A stretch of 64,000 bases of DNA. It comes from Proteiniclasticum sp043951855. GTDB taxonomy: Bacteria > Bacillota > Clostridia > Clostridiales > Clostridiaceae. The position numbers and the translations under genes were made by a program. The first letter of the stretch is position 1; each line of letters begins with the position of its first letter. The notes under the pieces were generated by a model. That model was not told where the DNA came from and searched no databases. It saw only the letters and a program-made list of their open reading frames with translations. The stretch covers positions 310,001-374,000 of the forward strand of contig NZ_JBINJW010000001.1 of NCBI RefSeq assembly GCF_043951855.1, read 5' to 3'. Of this stretch, positions 33,873 through 41,780 are shown one piece after another.

Positions 33873-34823
33873 TTATATCATCCCTAAAGTCTTGAACCCG
33901 AAAATGAACAGCGTCATGGTCACATTGGAGAGAAGCGTGGTGAGCATGATGATGCCACTGGCCAGGTCATGGTCTCCCTTTAAAGCAATGGCCATGATGT
34001 AGGATGCTGCGGCAGTGGGTACTCCGAATATGATGTAGATGACCAGCAGCTCTTCCGCCTGGAAACCAAACTGCACTGCAAAGTACACGGCTATGAGCGG
34101 CAGAAGCACCAGCTTCAGCATGGAGGCAATGAGAGAAATGGTAAAGCTTTCTCTGATCTTCTGGAACTTGAAGGAGGCTCCGATGGTCAGCAGTGCCAGT
34201 GGTGTAACCAGTACGCTGAAGTAGGAGAATGTCCGGTCAATAACCATAGGCATACTCAGATTGAGACTGGAAAAGATAAATCCGATGATGATGGCAATGA
34301 TCAGCGGGTTCTTCAAGATCTTCTTTCCCACAGCCTTCAGGCTGGCCTCGCTTTTCTCTTCCGTTCCATAATAGGAGAAGAGCATCACTGCAAGAATATT
34401 ATAGAGAGGAACGATGAATGCGATGGCAATGGGGGCTTTTGTACCCACACTGCCCATGACGTTTTCCATGAGGGAATACCCTACATAAAGGAAGTTTCCT
34501 CTGAAAGAGCCTTGAATGAAGGCCGCTTTCTGTTCGGGATTCTTCACTGTAAACCTGGCGAATAGCGCCGCGATGAACACACTGACCACTGTACCGATGA
34601 CGACAAAGAGGATGAATCCCCAGTCAAAACTCTCCGCAAAGGATGTCTTGGATACATCCGAAAACAGTTTTATGGGTAAAGCCAGGTTGAATACCATGGT
34701 ATTCGCCTGACGAACAAAACTCTCATCCACGATGTTTCTTCTTTTCAAAACATACCCCATGAACATCACAAGAAAAATAGGCAGTGCGCTGCCTAAACTG
34801 AATATAAAATTATCATACATCAT
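33873..34823 (-). CDS. AEC-family (auxin efflux carrier-like) membrane transporter
   Basis: A 316-residue membrane protein with about ten hydrophobic helices in two bundles, opening with LPIFLVMFMGYVLKRRNIV and containing the family's central NPLIIAIIIGFIFS. The bacterial AEC family transports malate, malonate and related acids or exports metabolites. No enzyme operon-mate is present, so its substrate is open. It is divergent from the OYE-like gene and may be co-regulated with it through the palindromes between them. Confidence 0.88.
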   Translation of the reverse strand: MMYDNFIFSLGSALPIFLVMFMGYVLKRRNIVDESFVRQANTMVFNLALPIKLFSDVSKTSFAESFDWGFILFVVIGTVVSVFIAALFARFTVKNPEQKAAFIQGSFRGNFLYVGYSLMENVMGSVGTKAPIAIAFIVPLYNILAVMLFSYYGTEEKSEASLKAVGKKILKNPLIIAIIIGFIFSSLNLSMPMVIDRTFSYFSVLVTPLALLTIGASFKFQKIRESFTISLIASMLKLVLLPLIAVYFAVQFGFQAEELLVIYIIFGVPTAAASYIMAIALKGDHDLASGIIMLTTLLSNVTMTLFIFGFKTLGMI

Positions 34824-34837
34824 TCCACCCCCACTCT

Positions 34838-34866
34838 ATTATAGGATATACTATTCCATATAGTAA
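34838..34866 (-). promoter_or_regulatory. Promoter of the AEC gene with an internal palindrome
   Basis: Leftward TATAAT -10 (34838-34843) and TTACTA -35 (34861-34866) at 17-bp spacing. The spacer holds a palindrome TACTAT-N5-ATAGTA (34849-34865), a position that suits a repressor or a MerR-type activator. Confidence 0.55.
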
Positions 34867-34899
34867 TGTCATCATTGACCTGAATTTTCCCCTGCCTTG

Positions 34900-34921
34900 G
34901 TATGGGATGCACAACCCATAC
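34900..34921. promoter_or_regulatory. Inverted repeat upstream of the OYE-like gene
   Basis: GTATGGG (34900-34906) and CCCATAC (34915-34921) form a perfect 7-bp inverted repeat with an 8-base gap in the AEC/OYE intergenic region, a probable regulator site. No convincing sigma-70 boxes were found for the rightward gene. Confidence 0.45.
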
Positions 34922-35026
34922 TATCCTGATGCACTGATGAAGAGCAGTGAGAAAAAGAGCAAAGAGGATGAAGCATTTCTCTGATCCATGGAGCAGCCAC
35001 AACTTCTACCCAGAAAGGATGAGTAT

Positions 35027-36010
35027 ATGAGAAAAATAACAAGCCCCCTGAACGTAAAGAACCTGAACCTTAAAAACAGGATTGTTCTTCCCCCCATGGC
35101 CACAGCTAAAGCGCTGGAGGATGGTTCCATGAGTGAAGAGATCCTGAGCTACTATGATGAAAAAACCAGGGATGGAGACCTTGCCCTTGTCATCGTGGAG
35201 CACAGCTTCATCAGTGAAGAAGGCAGGGCCAACAAGAAGCAGATTTCCGTGGCATCGGATGACATGGTGGAAGGACTGAAAAAACTCAGCGCACTCCTCC
35301 ATAAGAACGGAACCCTTGGGGTGATGCAGATCAATCACGCTGGCCTATACGCCAAACCCAATGACCCTTTCATTCTACCCGCCGGACCTTCCGCTCTTCC
35401 AGGACAGAACATCCACGTTCTTGGAGAAGAAGGGATTGTTCAGATTATCGCGGATTTTGCCCAGGCTGCACGAAGATGCAGGGACGCCGGATTTGACGGA
35501 GTGGAAATCCATTCCGCCCATGGATATCTTCTCAATCAGTTCTATTCTCCTCTGATCAATAAGAGAACTGATGCCTATGGCGGAAGCCTGACGAACCGCA
35601 TCCGTCTTCATATGGAAATCATACAAGCCGTAAGAAAGGCTGTGGGAAGTGACTATCCTGTATTTCTGAGACTCGGCGCCTGCGACTACAAAGAAGGCGG
35701 AACCACCATAGAAGATTCCGTCTACGCATCCAGAATATTCGAAAAGGAAGGTGTGGACCTTCTGGATATCTCAGGAGGCTACTGCGGATATGTGCATCCC
35801 ACCGAGAAAAGCCAGGGCTACTTCAGAGAAATCACGGAAGAACTGAAAAAAGCTGTGGATATTCCGGTTCTTCTTACCGGGGGCATCACAGACCTTGACG
35901 CTGCGGATGCCATCCTTGAGAAAAATCAGACGGATCTCATCGGCATCGGTCGCGCCATCTATAAAGACAGCCACTGGCTCCATGAGGCTCTGGAAAAACT
36001 GAAGAAATGA
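35027..36010 (+). CDS. NADH:flavin oxidoreductase, Old Yellow Enzyme family
   Basis: A 327-residue FMN-binding TIM barrel. Features: LKNRIVLPPMATAKA at the start, the substrate-binding HSAHGYLLNQFYSPLINKRTD (near 170), TNRIRLHMEIIQAVR and the FMN-phosphate loop LLTGGITDLDAA followed by GIGRAI. It should reduce activated C=C bonds or other electrophiles using NAD(P)H. It is a single-domain enzyme, without the iron-sulphur domain of 2,4-dienoyl-CoA reductases. The ATG at 35027 follows GAAAGGATGAG; a longer frame to 34988 is possible but not needed. Substrate is unknown. Confidence 0.9.
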   Translation: MRKITSPLNVKNLNLKNRIVLPPMATAKALEDGSMSEEILSYYDEKTRDGDLALVIVEHSFISEEGRANKKQISVASDDMVEGLKKLSALLHKNGTLGVMQINHAGLYAKPNDPFILPAGPSALPGQNIHVLGEEGIVQIIADFAQAARRCRDAGFDGVEIHSAHGYLLNQFYSPLINKRTDAYGGSLTNRIRLHMEIIQAVRKAVGSDYPVFLRLGACDYKEGGTTIEDSVYASRIFEKEGVDLLDISGGYCGYVHPTEKSQGYFREITEELKKAVDIPVLLTGGITDLDAADAILEKNQTDLIGIGRAIYKDSHWLHEALEKLKK

Positions 36011-36017
36011 AAAAAGA

Positions 36018-36060
36018 AAGAACTGCTCTCATCCAGTAAAGGATGGAAGCAGTTCTTCCT
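36018..36060. terminator. Terminator between OYE-like gene and heliorhodopsin gene
   Basis: AAGAACTGCT (36018-36027) pairs with AGCAGTTCTT (36048-36057); the inner ATCC/GGAT extends it. A-rich flank on the left and T-containing flank on the right make it usable in both directions, serving two convergent genes. Confidence 0.7.
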
Positions 36061-36101
36061 GATTATTAAGGGGTGTGTCATGGCAAATTAAGGATCTTCT
36101 T

Positions 36102-36893
36102 CTATGGCTGCATGGCACCAAACAGTACCAGCCATGCCAGGATGGACTTTGCCACCAGGCTCAGTACGATGTATACTCTTTCACCATATATGTAGTTCTT
36201 CCATTTTCCGATCTTCTTGTACTGCAGCACCATGTTCACCGGGAAGGTGTTGAATGCCACAAAGTAGGTTCCGATGATGGCCCATACAAACCATGGTACA
36301 CGATCAAATTCACCTGTTCCGAACATATAGAGAAGGATGGCGATCCATGGTGCAATACCAGCGATGGATCCCCAGATGAATGGACCCCAGTCCACATCTT
36401 CCTTCTTTCTCATGGAATTCAGCTGCTCCATGACCAGTCCGAAAAGATTCATGGAAGCATTCACTGCAAAGATCAGAAGCAGAGATGCGATGTCGTAGAT
36501 TCCGAACAGTGTTGAAATCAGCACGATCATAATGGATGAGCTTAAGGAATATTCAAACCATCTGAATTTATTGATGCCCTTTTCCAGATCCGTATTATAG
36601 ATCCGGTTCATCCTTTCAGGGATGGAGACCAGTGCGTGGGCTGCTGCCGATATAAACAGGAAGAGCGCAACCAGAATGCCGAAAGGAAGGTCAAAGAGCG
36701 CCTTGGATGTCAGCTCCAGGGACATGGTCTGCTGATTGAACTCCAGATAGTTCTGGGTGATGGTGGGCTGGAACTCTCCTATTTTCTGAATGACGCTGGT
36801 AGCCAGAAACAGCATGATGGCTCCCTGTACAAAGTGCAGGCCACCCATGATCTTATTGAAATTTCTCAGTTTCTTCAAGGTTATTTCTTTCAT
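36102..36893 (-). CDS. Heliorhodopsin
   Basis: A 263-residue seven-helix membrane protein. The retinal-binding lysine is K249 in SLVAKSILAW of helix 7, and the helix-3 counterion is E114 in RWFEYSLSSSIM, matching K241 and E107 of the founding heliorhodopsin 48C12. FGLVMEQLN in helix 4-5 and the polar N-terminus (cytoplasmic, opposite to type-1 rhodopsins) also fit. Heliorhodopsins have slow photocycles and do not pump ions; they are thought to be light sensors or to modulate partner enzymes. The ATG at 36893 is chosen for its AAAGGAG at 9 bases; a frame to 37019 would include the promoter. No retinal or carotenoid synthesis gene is in the window. The neighbours are a flavin oxidoreductase and, upstream, the lysine operon terminator. 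Confidence 0.94.
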   Translation of the reverse strand: MKEITLKKLRNFNKIMGGLHFVQGAIMLFLATSVIQKIGEFQPTITQNYLEFNQQTMSLELTSKALFDLPFGILVALFLFISAAAHALVSIPERMNRIYNTDLEKGINKFRWFEYSLSSSIMIVLISTLFGIYDIASLLLIFAVNASMNLFGLVMEQLNSMRKKEDVDWGPFIWGSIAGIAPWIAILLYMFGTGEFDRVPWFVWAIIGTYFVAFNTFPVNMVLQYKKIGKWKNYIYGERVYIVLSLVAKSILAWLVLFGAMQP

Positions 36894-36894
36894 A

Positions 36895-36939
36895 TCATAT
36901 ATCTCCTTTATCTTATTTATCTTCTTTATCTTCTTTATC
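36895..36939 (-). repeat. Five tandem 9-nt repeats in the heliorhodopsin leader
   Basis: Reading toward the start codon: GATAAAGAA, GATAAAGAA, GATAAATAA, GATAAAGGA, GATATATGA, then T and ATG. The Shine-Dalgarno AAAGGA lies inside unit four. Slippage would change the number of A-rich units upstream of the ribosome site. Confidence 0.8.
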
Positions 36940-36960
36940 ACATACCGTGTTCTTGTCCTC

Positions 36961-36989
36961 ATAATATCTCTAAACTTCACATTACGCAA
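36961..36989 (-). promoter_or_regulatory. Promoter of the heliorhodopsin gene
   Basis: Leftward TATTAT -10 (36961-36966) and TTGCGT -35 (36984-36989) with a 17-bp spacer, about 70 bases upstream of the start codon. Moderate match by eye. It lies just after the terminator of the lysine operon, so the gene is its own unit. Confidence 0.55.
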
Positions 36990-37002
36990 TAAAATAATAA
37001 AT

Positions 37003-37041
37003 AGCGCCCATAATACCACTTAACGTGATATTATAGGCGCT
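37003..37041 (-). terminator. Terminator of the lysine operon
   Basis: AGCGCC (37003-37008) and GGCGCT (37036-37041) extend inward through ATAATA/TATTAT to a stem of about 17 bp with one mismatch. On the minus strand an ATTTATTATTTT tail follows. It lies about 80 bases beyond the deacetylase stop. Confidence 0.75.
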
Positions 37042-37120
37042 TCAAAGTCCTGAACATCAAGAGACTCCTCATCATACTATGGTGCTGATCATTTTTCGGG
37101 ACAAGTGGATTTCATTTCAG

Positions 37121-38254
37121 TCATGATAGCGATTCAAGTATCCTTCTGTACATCTCGATTCCTGTGAGAAGAACACTTTCCTCGAAATCGAACTTCTCAT
37201 GATGAAGAGGATGGATCTGCCCTGCCGCTTCATCTCCTGTGCCAAGAAACAGAAAGACGCCTGGAATCTCTTCTTGATAGAAGGAGAAGTCTTCCGCCAG
37301 CATCAAAGGCTTCATGATCTCCACTTCCTCTTCACTGAGCAGACTTCGGATCTCTTCCACAAGAATCCGATCGTTCTTCACTTCCGGGTAGAAATCCCGT
37401 ATTTCAAGGTCCATGACTGCTCTGTTCATAATAGCTATGCCATCCACCGTTCTCTTGAGAGCACTTTTAATATCCTCATAGGTTTCTCTGGAAAAGGCTC
37501 GGATGGTGCCTTCGATCCTGGCACTTCCTGCCACGATGTTTCTTGCCGATCCACCGTGAAGCATGCCCGCATGGATCACTGCAGGCGAAAGGGGATCAAG
37601 ATTTCTCGAGAGGATATTCTGTATGGCAAGAATCATCTGAGCCGCGGCCACCAGGGCATCATTTCCCAGATGAGGCTGTCCTGCATGACTGCTTTCCCCC
37701 TGAACTGTGATGTCGAACTCTCCGTTTCTGGCCATGAAAGGTCCGCTGCAGAGTCCGATTTTCCCCTTGGCAAGGCCTGGATAGAGATGGAAACCATAGA
37801 TTCTCTTCACATTCAGTTTCTGAAGAATTCTCTCTTCCATGATGACCCTTGCTCCGCCCGGGCCTTCTTCTGCCGGCTGAAAGACAAGAACCACAGTCTT
37901 TTCCGGCTGCTCCAAGCTTTTGAGGCATCTGGCAAAGCCAAGCAGCATGGCCATATGTCCATCATGACCGCAGGCATGCATGAAGCCTTCATGCTTTGAA
38001 GAAAAAGCTCTGCCTGTTTTTTCCGTCACTTTCAGCCCATCCATGTCCGCGCGAAAGGCCACAGCATCTCCCGACTTTCCTTCAAGCACCGCAATCCAGC
38101 CTGTTCCTGCCGTTTTCACAGGTTCATAGCCGTAGGATAGAAGCTTCTCTCTGATATAGCCTGATGTCAGAGGCAGATCAAAGGAAAGCTCCGGTATGCG
38201 GTGCAGGTCTCTTCTTATTTCTTTCACTTCTTCAAACAGCATCTCCATATCCAT
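37121..38254 (-). CDS. N-acetyldiaminopimelate deacetylase (M20 amidohydrolase)
   Basis: A 377-residue zinc-dependent M20 peptidase-family enzyme. The active-site region is seen in LHRIPELSFD, MHACGHDGHMAMLLG (metal-binding His/Asp), FQPAEEGPGGA (catalytic Glu), and the dimerisation domain QGESSHAGQPHLGNDAL. In this operon, it should remove the acetyl group from N-acetyl-LL-diaminopimelate, the last step before epimerisation by DapF. The ATG at 38254 has AAGGAGAAG upstream; the longer frame overlaps the aminotransferase gene. M20 enzymes of this type are also annotated as hippurate hydrolase, but the lysine operon context is decisive. Confidence 0.9.
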   Translation of the reverse strand: MDMEMLFEEVKEIRRDLHRIPELSFDLPLTSGYIREKLLSYGYEPVKTAGTGWIAVLEGKSGDAVAFRADMDGLKVTEKTGRAFSSKHEGFMHACGHDGHMAMLLGFARCLKSLEQPEKTVVLVFQPAEEGPGGARVIMEERILQKLNVKRIYGFHLYPGLAKGKIGLCSGPFMARNGEFDITVQGESSHAGQPHLGNDALVAAAQMILAIQNILSRNLDPLSPAVIHAGMLHGGSARNIVAGSARIEGTIRAFSRETYEDIKSALKRTVDGIAIMNRAVMDLEIRDFYPEVKNDRILVEEIRSLLSEEEVEIMKPLMLAEDFSFYQEEIPGVFLFLGTGDEAAGQIHPLHHEKFDFEESVLLTGIEMYRRILESLS

Positions 38255-38264
38255 GTTCTTCTCC

Positions 38265-39446
38265 TTATATCCCGCTGAGCACATCATCCATGGTTTCAAT
38301 GAAAAGATCGATCTCCTCCCTGCTGAGGATCAGTGCCGGAAGAAGCCTCACTACTTCATTGCCCGTCACATTAAGCAGAAGATGATGCTCCAGCGCTCTC
38401 TCTTTCACTCTTTCCGCATGAGCGCCCACAACCAGTCCCAGCATGAGTCCTTCTCCCCGGATTTCACGGATGACCAGCGGATGCCGGTCCATGAGCATCT
38501 CAAGGCCTTCCAGAAGATATCCGCTCTTCTCCTTCAGCTCTTCCTTGAATCCCTCTTCCAGAAGCACGGAAAGCATGGCATTCCCCGCAGCGCAGGCCAC
38601 TGGATTGCCACCGAAGGTGGATCCATGGTCTCCCGGCTTCAGTACATCTTCCACACTTTCATGAACCAGCATGGCGCCGATGGGAAGTCCTCCCCCAAGC
38701 CCTTTGGCAAGAGTCATGGCATCGGGAGTCAGGCCATAGGCTTCATGGGAGAAAAGATTCCCCGTTCTCATGAGCCCAGTCTGCACCTCATCCACCAGAA
38801 TCAGCGCATGATGTTTTCTTGCTTCTTCTCTGATGGCGGCGATGAATTCTTCTGTGACCTGCCTAAGTCCCCCTTCTCCCTGTATGATCTCAAAAATGAT
38901 GCCACAGGTGTTTTCATCCACAGCCTCTCTTAAGGCATCCACATCATTCAGTGGGATATGCACCACATCCTGAAGCGATTTCCCGAACTGGTCCTTATAC
39001 TTTCCATTCCCCGTGACACTCATGCTGCCCATGGTTCTCCCATGAAAGCCCCTGTCCACGGATACGAACCTGGTTTTTTCTCCATGGAAGCCCTGTCCGT
39101 ATTTACGTGCAAGTTTCAGCATGGCTTCATTGGCTTCCGCACCGGAATTGGCGAAATACACCTTGCTGGCAAAGCTGTTTTCCACCAGCTTCTTCGCAAG
39201 GGACACCTGAGCGGATGTTGTGAAGTAATTGGAGAGATGCAGAAAAGCGTCCATCTGCTCTCTGATGGCATCCGCTATCGCAGGATGTCCATGACCCAGG
39301 GTATTCACGGCAATCCCTGAATAGAAATCAAGATATCTGTTTCCTTCCCTGTCATAGAGATACATGCCTTCTCCGCGGGCGATCTCCAGAGGAATTCTCT
39401 TATAGAGATTCAGTACATAGTTCTGATCTTCACGCATAAGCGTCAT
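38265..39446 (-). CDS. Class III aminotransferase, probable N-acetyl-LL-diaminopimelate aminotransferase (ArgD-like)
   Basis: A 393-residue PLP enzyme of the acetylornithine aminotransferase group. The core is FANSGAEANEAMLKLARKYG, GFHGRTMGSMSVTG, LILVDEVQTGLMRTG and the PLP lysine in TLAKGLGGGLPIG. It occupies the place of the acetyl-DAP aminotransferase in the lysine operon, between dapH and the deacetylase. Firmicutes usually employ a class I aminotransferase (PatA) here. An ArgD-like class III enzyme parallels E. coli, where ArgD doubles as the succinyl-DAP aminotransferase. No arginine genes are near. Start ATG at 39446 after GAGGTGAG. Confidence 0.88.
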   Translation of the reverse strand: MTLMREDQNYVLNLYKRIPLEIARGEGMYLYDREGNRYLDFYSGIAVNTLGHGHPAIADAIREQMDAFLHLSNYFTTSAQVSLAKKLVENSFASKVYFANSGAEANEAMLKLARKYGQGFHGEKTRFVSVDRGFHGRTMGSMSVTGNGKYKDQFGKSLQDVVHIPLNDVDALREAVDENTCGIIFEIIQGEGGLRQVTEEFIAAIREEARKHHALILVDEVQTGLMRTGNLFSHEAYGLTPDAMTLAKGLGGGLPIGAMLVHESVEDVLKPGDHGSTFGGNPVACAAGNAMLSVLLEEGFKEELKEKSGYLLEGLEMLMDRHPLVIREIRGEGLMLGLVVGAHAERVKERALEHHLLLNVTGNEVVRLLPALILSREEIDLFIETMDDVLSGI

Positions 39447-39450
39447 ATTC

Positions 39451-40167
39451 TCACCTCAAATCATCCAGAAGTTTCGTCTTTTCCCGTGTCTTGTCGTCCT
39501 TGTATTTGATCACCTTTGCAGGAGAACCCGCCACCACCGCTTCTTCCGGAACATCTTCCGTGACGATGGCTCCTGCCGCCACCACCGCATTCTTTCCGAC
39601 TCTGACGCCTTCAAGAATCACCGCATTGGCTCCAATAAGGACCCCGTCTTCGATGATCACCGGAGTCTTTGAGGGCGGCTCCAGAACCCCTGCCACCACG
39701 GCGCCTGCGCCGATGTGGCAGTTCTTTCCGATGGTTCCTCTTGCGCCCACCACGGCATTCATGTCCACCATGGTGCCATCACCGATGACGGAACCGATGT
39801 TTATGACCGCACCCATCATGATCACTGCCCCTTTCCCGATGACCACATGGTCTCTTATGAAGGCACCCGGCTCGATTCTCGCATCGATCTTTGTCAGGTC
39901 CAGAAGGGGAATGGCAGAATTTCTTCTGTCGTTTTCCAGCACCATATCGGTGATTTTCTCCCTGTACAGAGACAGAAATTCCTCCACCATCTTTGCTTCT
40001 CCGAAGAGGATCCGGCTGTTCCCCTCACCAAACACTTTCAGGGCTCCGAAATCGGCCCCCTCCAGATTTCCGTTCACATAGAGCTTCACCGGGGTGCTTT
40101 TTTCCGCATTTTTGATGAATGCCGCAATGGCATAGGCATCCTGTAACATCATTTCACTCATTTTCAA
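39451..40167 (-). CDS. dapH: Tetrahydrodipicolinate N-acetyltransferase
   Basis: A 238-residue left-handed beta-helix acyltransferase. The N-terminal domain (about 1-80) is followed by hexapeptide repeats (GKGAVIMMGAVINIGSV, then GARGTIGKNCHIGAGAVVAG) and the C-terminal cap. It acetylates tetrahydrodipicolinate with acetyl-CoA, which defines the acetylated branch seen in Firmicutes. It is immediately downstream of dapB, with one base between the two genes. Confidence 0.93.
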   Translation of the reverse strand: MKMSEMMLQDAYAIAAFIKNAEKSTPVKLYVNGNLEGADFGALKVFGEGNSRILFGEAKMVEEFLSLYREKITDMVLENDRRNSAIPLLDLTKIDARIEPGAFIRDHVVIGKGAVIMMGAVINIGSVIGDGTMVDMNAVVGARGTIGKNCHIGAGAVVAGVLEPPSKTPVIIEDGVLIGANAVILEGVRVGKNAVVAAGAIVTEDVPEEAVVAGSPAKVIKYKDDKTREKTKLLDDLR

Positions 40168-40887
40168 TCATCCTTTCATCATATGGTCCATAGCATACAG
40201 ACCCGGTTTCTGGTTTATTATGAACTGCGCCGCTTTCACCGCTCCTCTGGCAAAAAGCATTCTGGATTCTCCCCTGTGGACGAGCTCCAGACTTTCACTC
40301 TCCAGTGCAAAAAGCACTGTGTGTTCTCCGACGATGCTTCCTCCACGCACTGCATGAATGCCCAGTTCTCCTTTCTTTCTGGGAGAGACCCCTTCTCGTC
40401 CATAGACCCTTTCATGAGGAACGCCGCCTGCATCCACCGCATCAGCCAGTAGCAGCGCTGTACCGCTGGGTGCATCCTTTTTCCTGTTATGATGCTTCTC
40501 GATGATTTCCACATCCGCATCTTCTCCCAGAAGCCTCGCCGCTTCTCTTGCCAGATGCTTCAGCACATAGACCCCCAGGCTGTAGTTTCCGCTTTTAATA
40601 ATAGGAATGAGTCTGGCCGCCTCTTCTATTTCAGCCAGGTCTTTCTCCTCATGACCGGTGGTTCCAATAACAAGAGGCACCTGATTTTCCCTGCAGTAGG
40701 AGAGAATGGTGCCGAGGGCCTCCTTCCCTGAAAAATCAATGGCCACATCCGCGCCGCCCATGGAAGATACATAGGCACTCTCTTCCCTGTCCACCAGAAC
40801 CACTTCCACCTCCGGATGATCTTCCTCATAGAGGGCTGAAATGGCTCTGCCCATCTGCCCTCCTGCGCCGAATAGAATCACTTTCAT
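40168..40887 (-). CDS. dapB: 4-hydroxy-tetrahydrodipicolinate reductase
   Basis: A 239-residue NAD(P)H-dependent reductase. The Rossmann motif GAGGQMGRAI is at the start, the catalytic signature EKHHNRKKDAPSGTAL lies near residue 135, and IGTTGHEE is in between. It is a little shorter than the E. coli enzyme (273). The start ATG overlaps the dapA stop by four bases (ATGA), a sign of coupling. Confidence 0.95.
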   Translation of the reverse strand: MKVILFGAGGQMGRAISALYEEDHPEVEVVLVDREESAYVSSMGGADVAIDFSGKEALGTILSYCRENQVPLVIGTTGHEEKDLAEIEEAARLIPIIKSGNYSLGVYVLKHLAREAARLLGEDADVEIIEKHHNRKKDAPSGTALLLADAVDAGGVPHERVYGREGVSPRKKGELGIHAVRGGSIVGEHTVLFALESESLELVHRGESRMLFARGAVKAAQFIINQKPGLYAMDHMMKG

Positions 40888-41780
40888 CTTCCTGCGCCCC
40901 CTTCCATGAGACCATAGGCTCTGAGAACAGAGATCAGTTTCTCCTTGTTCTGCTCCTCCAGCCCCACAAGAGGCAGCCTGAACTCCCCTGCCTCGTATCC
41001 CATGAGGTTCAGCGCTTCTTTGGCCGGTACCGGATTGGTTTCCATGAAGAGAGAGGACGTCAGATTTTCATATGCCCTCTGACTCGCAAGAGATTTTTCC
41101 GCTCTTCCTTCCACATAGTCATAGACCATCTCGTGGACCGCCTTAGGCACCACATTGGATAAGACGGAAATGACGCCATGGGCTCCCTTGGCCATGAAGT
41201 CATAGATTTCATTGTCGTTTCCGGAGTAGACTCTGAAGTTCTCCTTCACCTCCTGCAGAATGACTGCCGCTCTGTCCGGTTCACCGGAAGCTTCCTTGAG
41301 ACCGACGATGTTGGAAATCTCCGCAAGCTTCACCACGGTTTCAGGCAGAAGATCCACAGAGGTCCGTCCTGGCACATTGTAGAGTATGACGGGAAGCTTC
41401 ACCGCATCCGCCACAGCCTTGTAGTGTGCATAAAGTCCTCTCTGGCTGGGCTTGTTGTAGTAAGGCGTCACCAGAAGAAGTCCGTCCACACCTATCCTTT
41501 CCGCTTCCACGGAAAGGGAGATGGTGTCACTGGTACAGTTTGACCCTGTGCCTGCAATGACAGGCACTCTGCCCTGGACCAGATCCACGGTGAAGCTGAA
41601 TAATGCCAGCTTCTCTTCTTTGGACATGGTGGCGGACTCTCCTGTGGTACCTGCCATGATGAGCGCATCTGTACCTTCCTCAATCTGCCACTCTATGAGA
41701 CGCTTCAGTGACGCGTAATCAATCTCTCCGTTTTTAAAAGGGGTGATCAGGGCAACCCCCGCTCCAATCCATAAACTCAT
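40884..41780 (-). CDS. dapA: 4-hydroxy-tetrahydrodipicolinate synthase
   Basis: A 298-residue Schiff-base TIM-barrel enzyme condensing pyruvate with aspartate semialdehyde. GTTGESATMS holds the catalytic threonine pair, the tyrosine is in ILYNVPGRTS, and the Schiff-base lysine in VGLKEASG. The ATG at 41780 overlaps the asd stop by four bases and follows GGGAGGAAAG; the longer frame lies inside asd. Its catalytic-site motif differs from the acid-sugar DapA-family protein at 21021. Confidence 0.95.
   Translation of the reverse strand: MSLWIGAGVALITPFKNGEIDYASLKRLIEWQIEEGTDALIMAGTTGESATMSKEEKLALFSFTVDLVQGRVPVIAGTGSNCTSDTISLSVEAERIGVDGLLLVTPYYNKPSQRGLYAHYKAVADAVKLPVILYNVPGRTSVDLLPETVVKLAEISNIVGLKEASGEPDRAAVILQEVKENFRVYSGNDNEIYDFMAKGAHGVISVLSNVVPKAVHEMVYDYVEGRAEKSLASQRAYENLTSSLFMETNPVPAKEALNLMGYEAGEFRLPLVGLEEQNKEKLISVLRAYGLMEGGAGR

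Noticed and set aside
30000..36000. Transposon or prophage boundaries near the tandem LysR gene
   Set aside because: No transposase, integrase, terminal repeats or tRNA attachment site were seen.
36894..37019. N-terminal extension of the heliorhodopsin frame
   Set aside because: The extension covers the 9-nt repeats and the promoter; the ATG at 36893 has AAAGGAG at 9 bases and starts in register with known heliorhodopsins.
37199..37999. 266-codon rightward frame opposite the deacetylase
   Set aside because: Antisense shadow of the M20 enzyme, which has complete metal-binding motifs.
39491..40081. 196-codon rightward frame opposite dapH
   Set aside because: Reverse reading of the hexapeptide-repeat acyltransferase; no start context.
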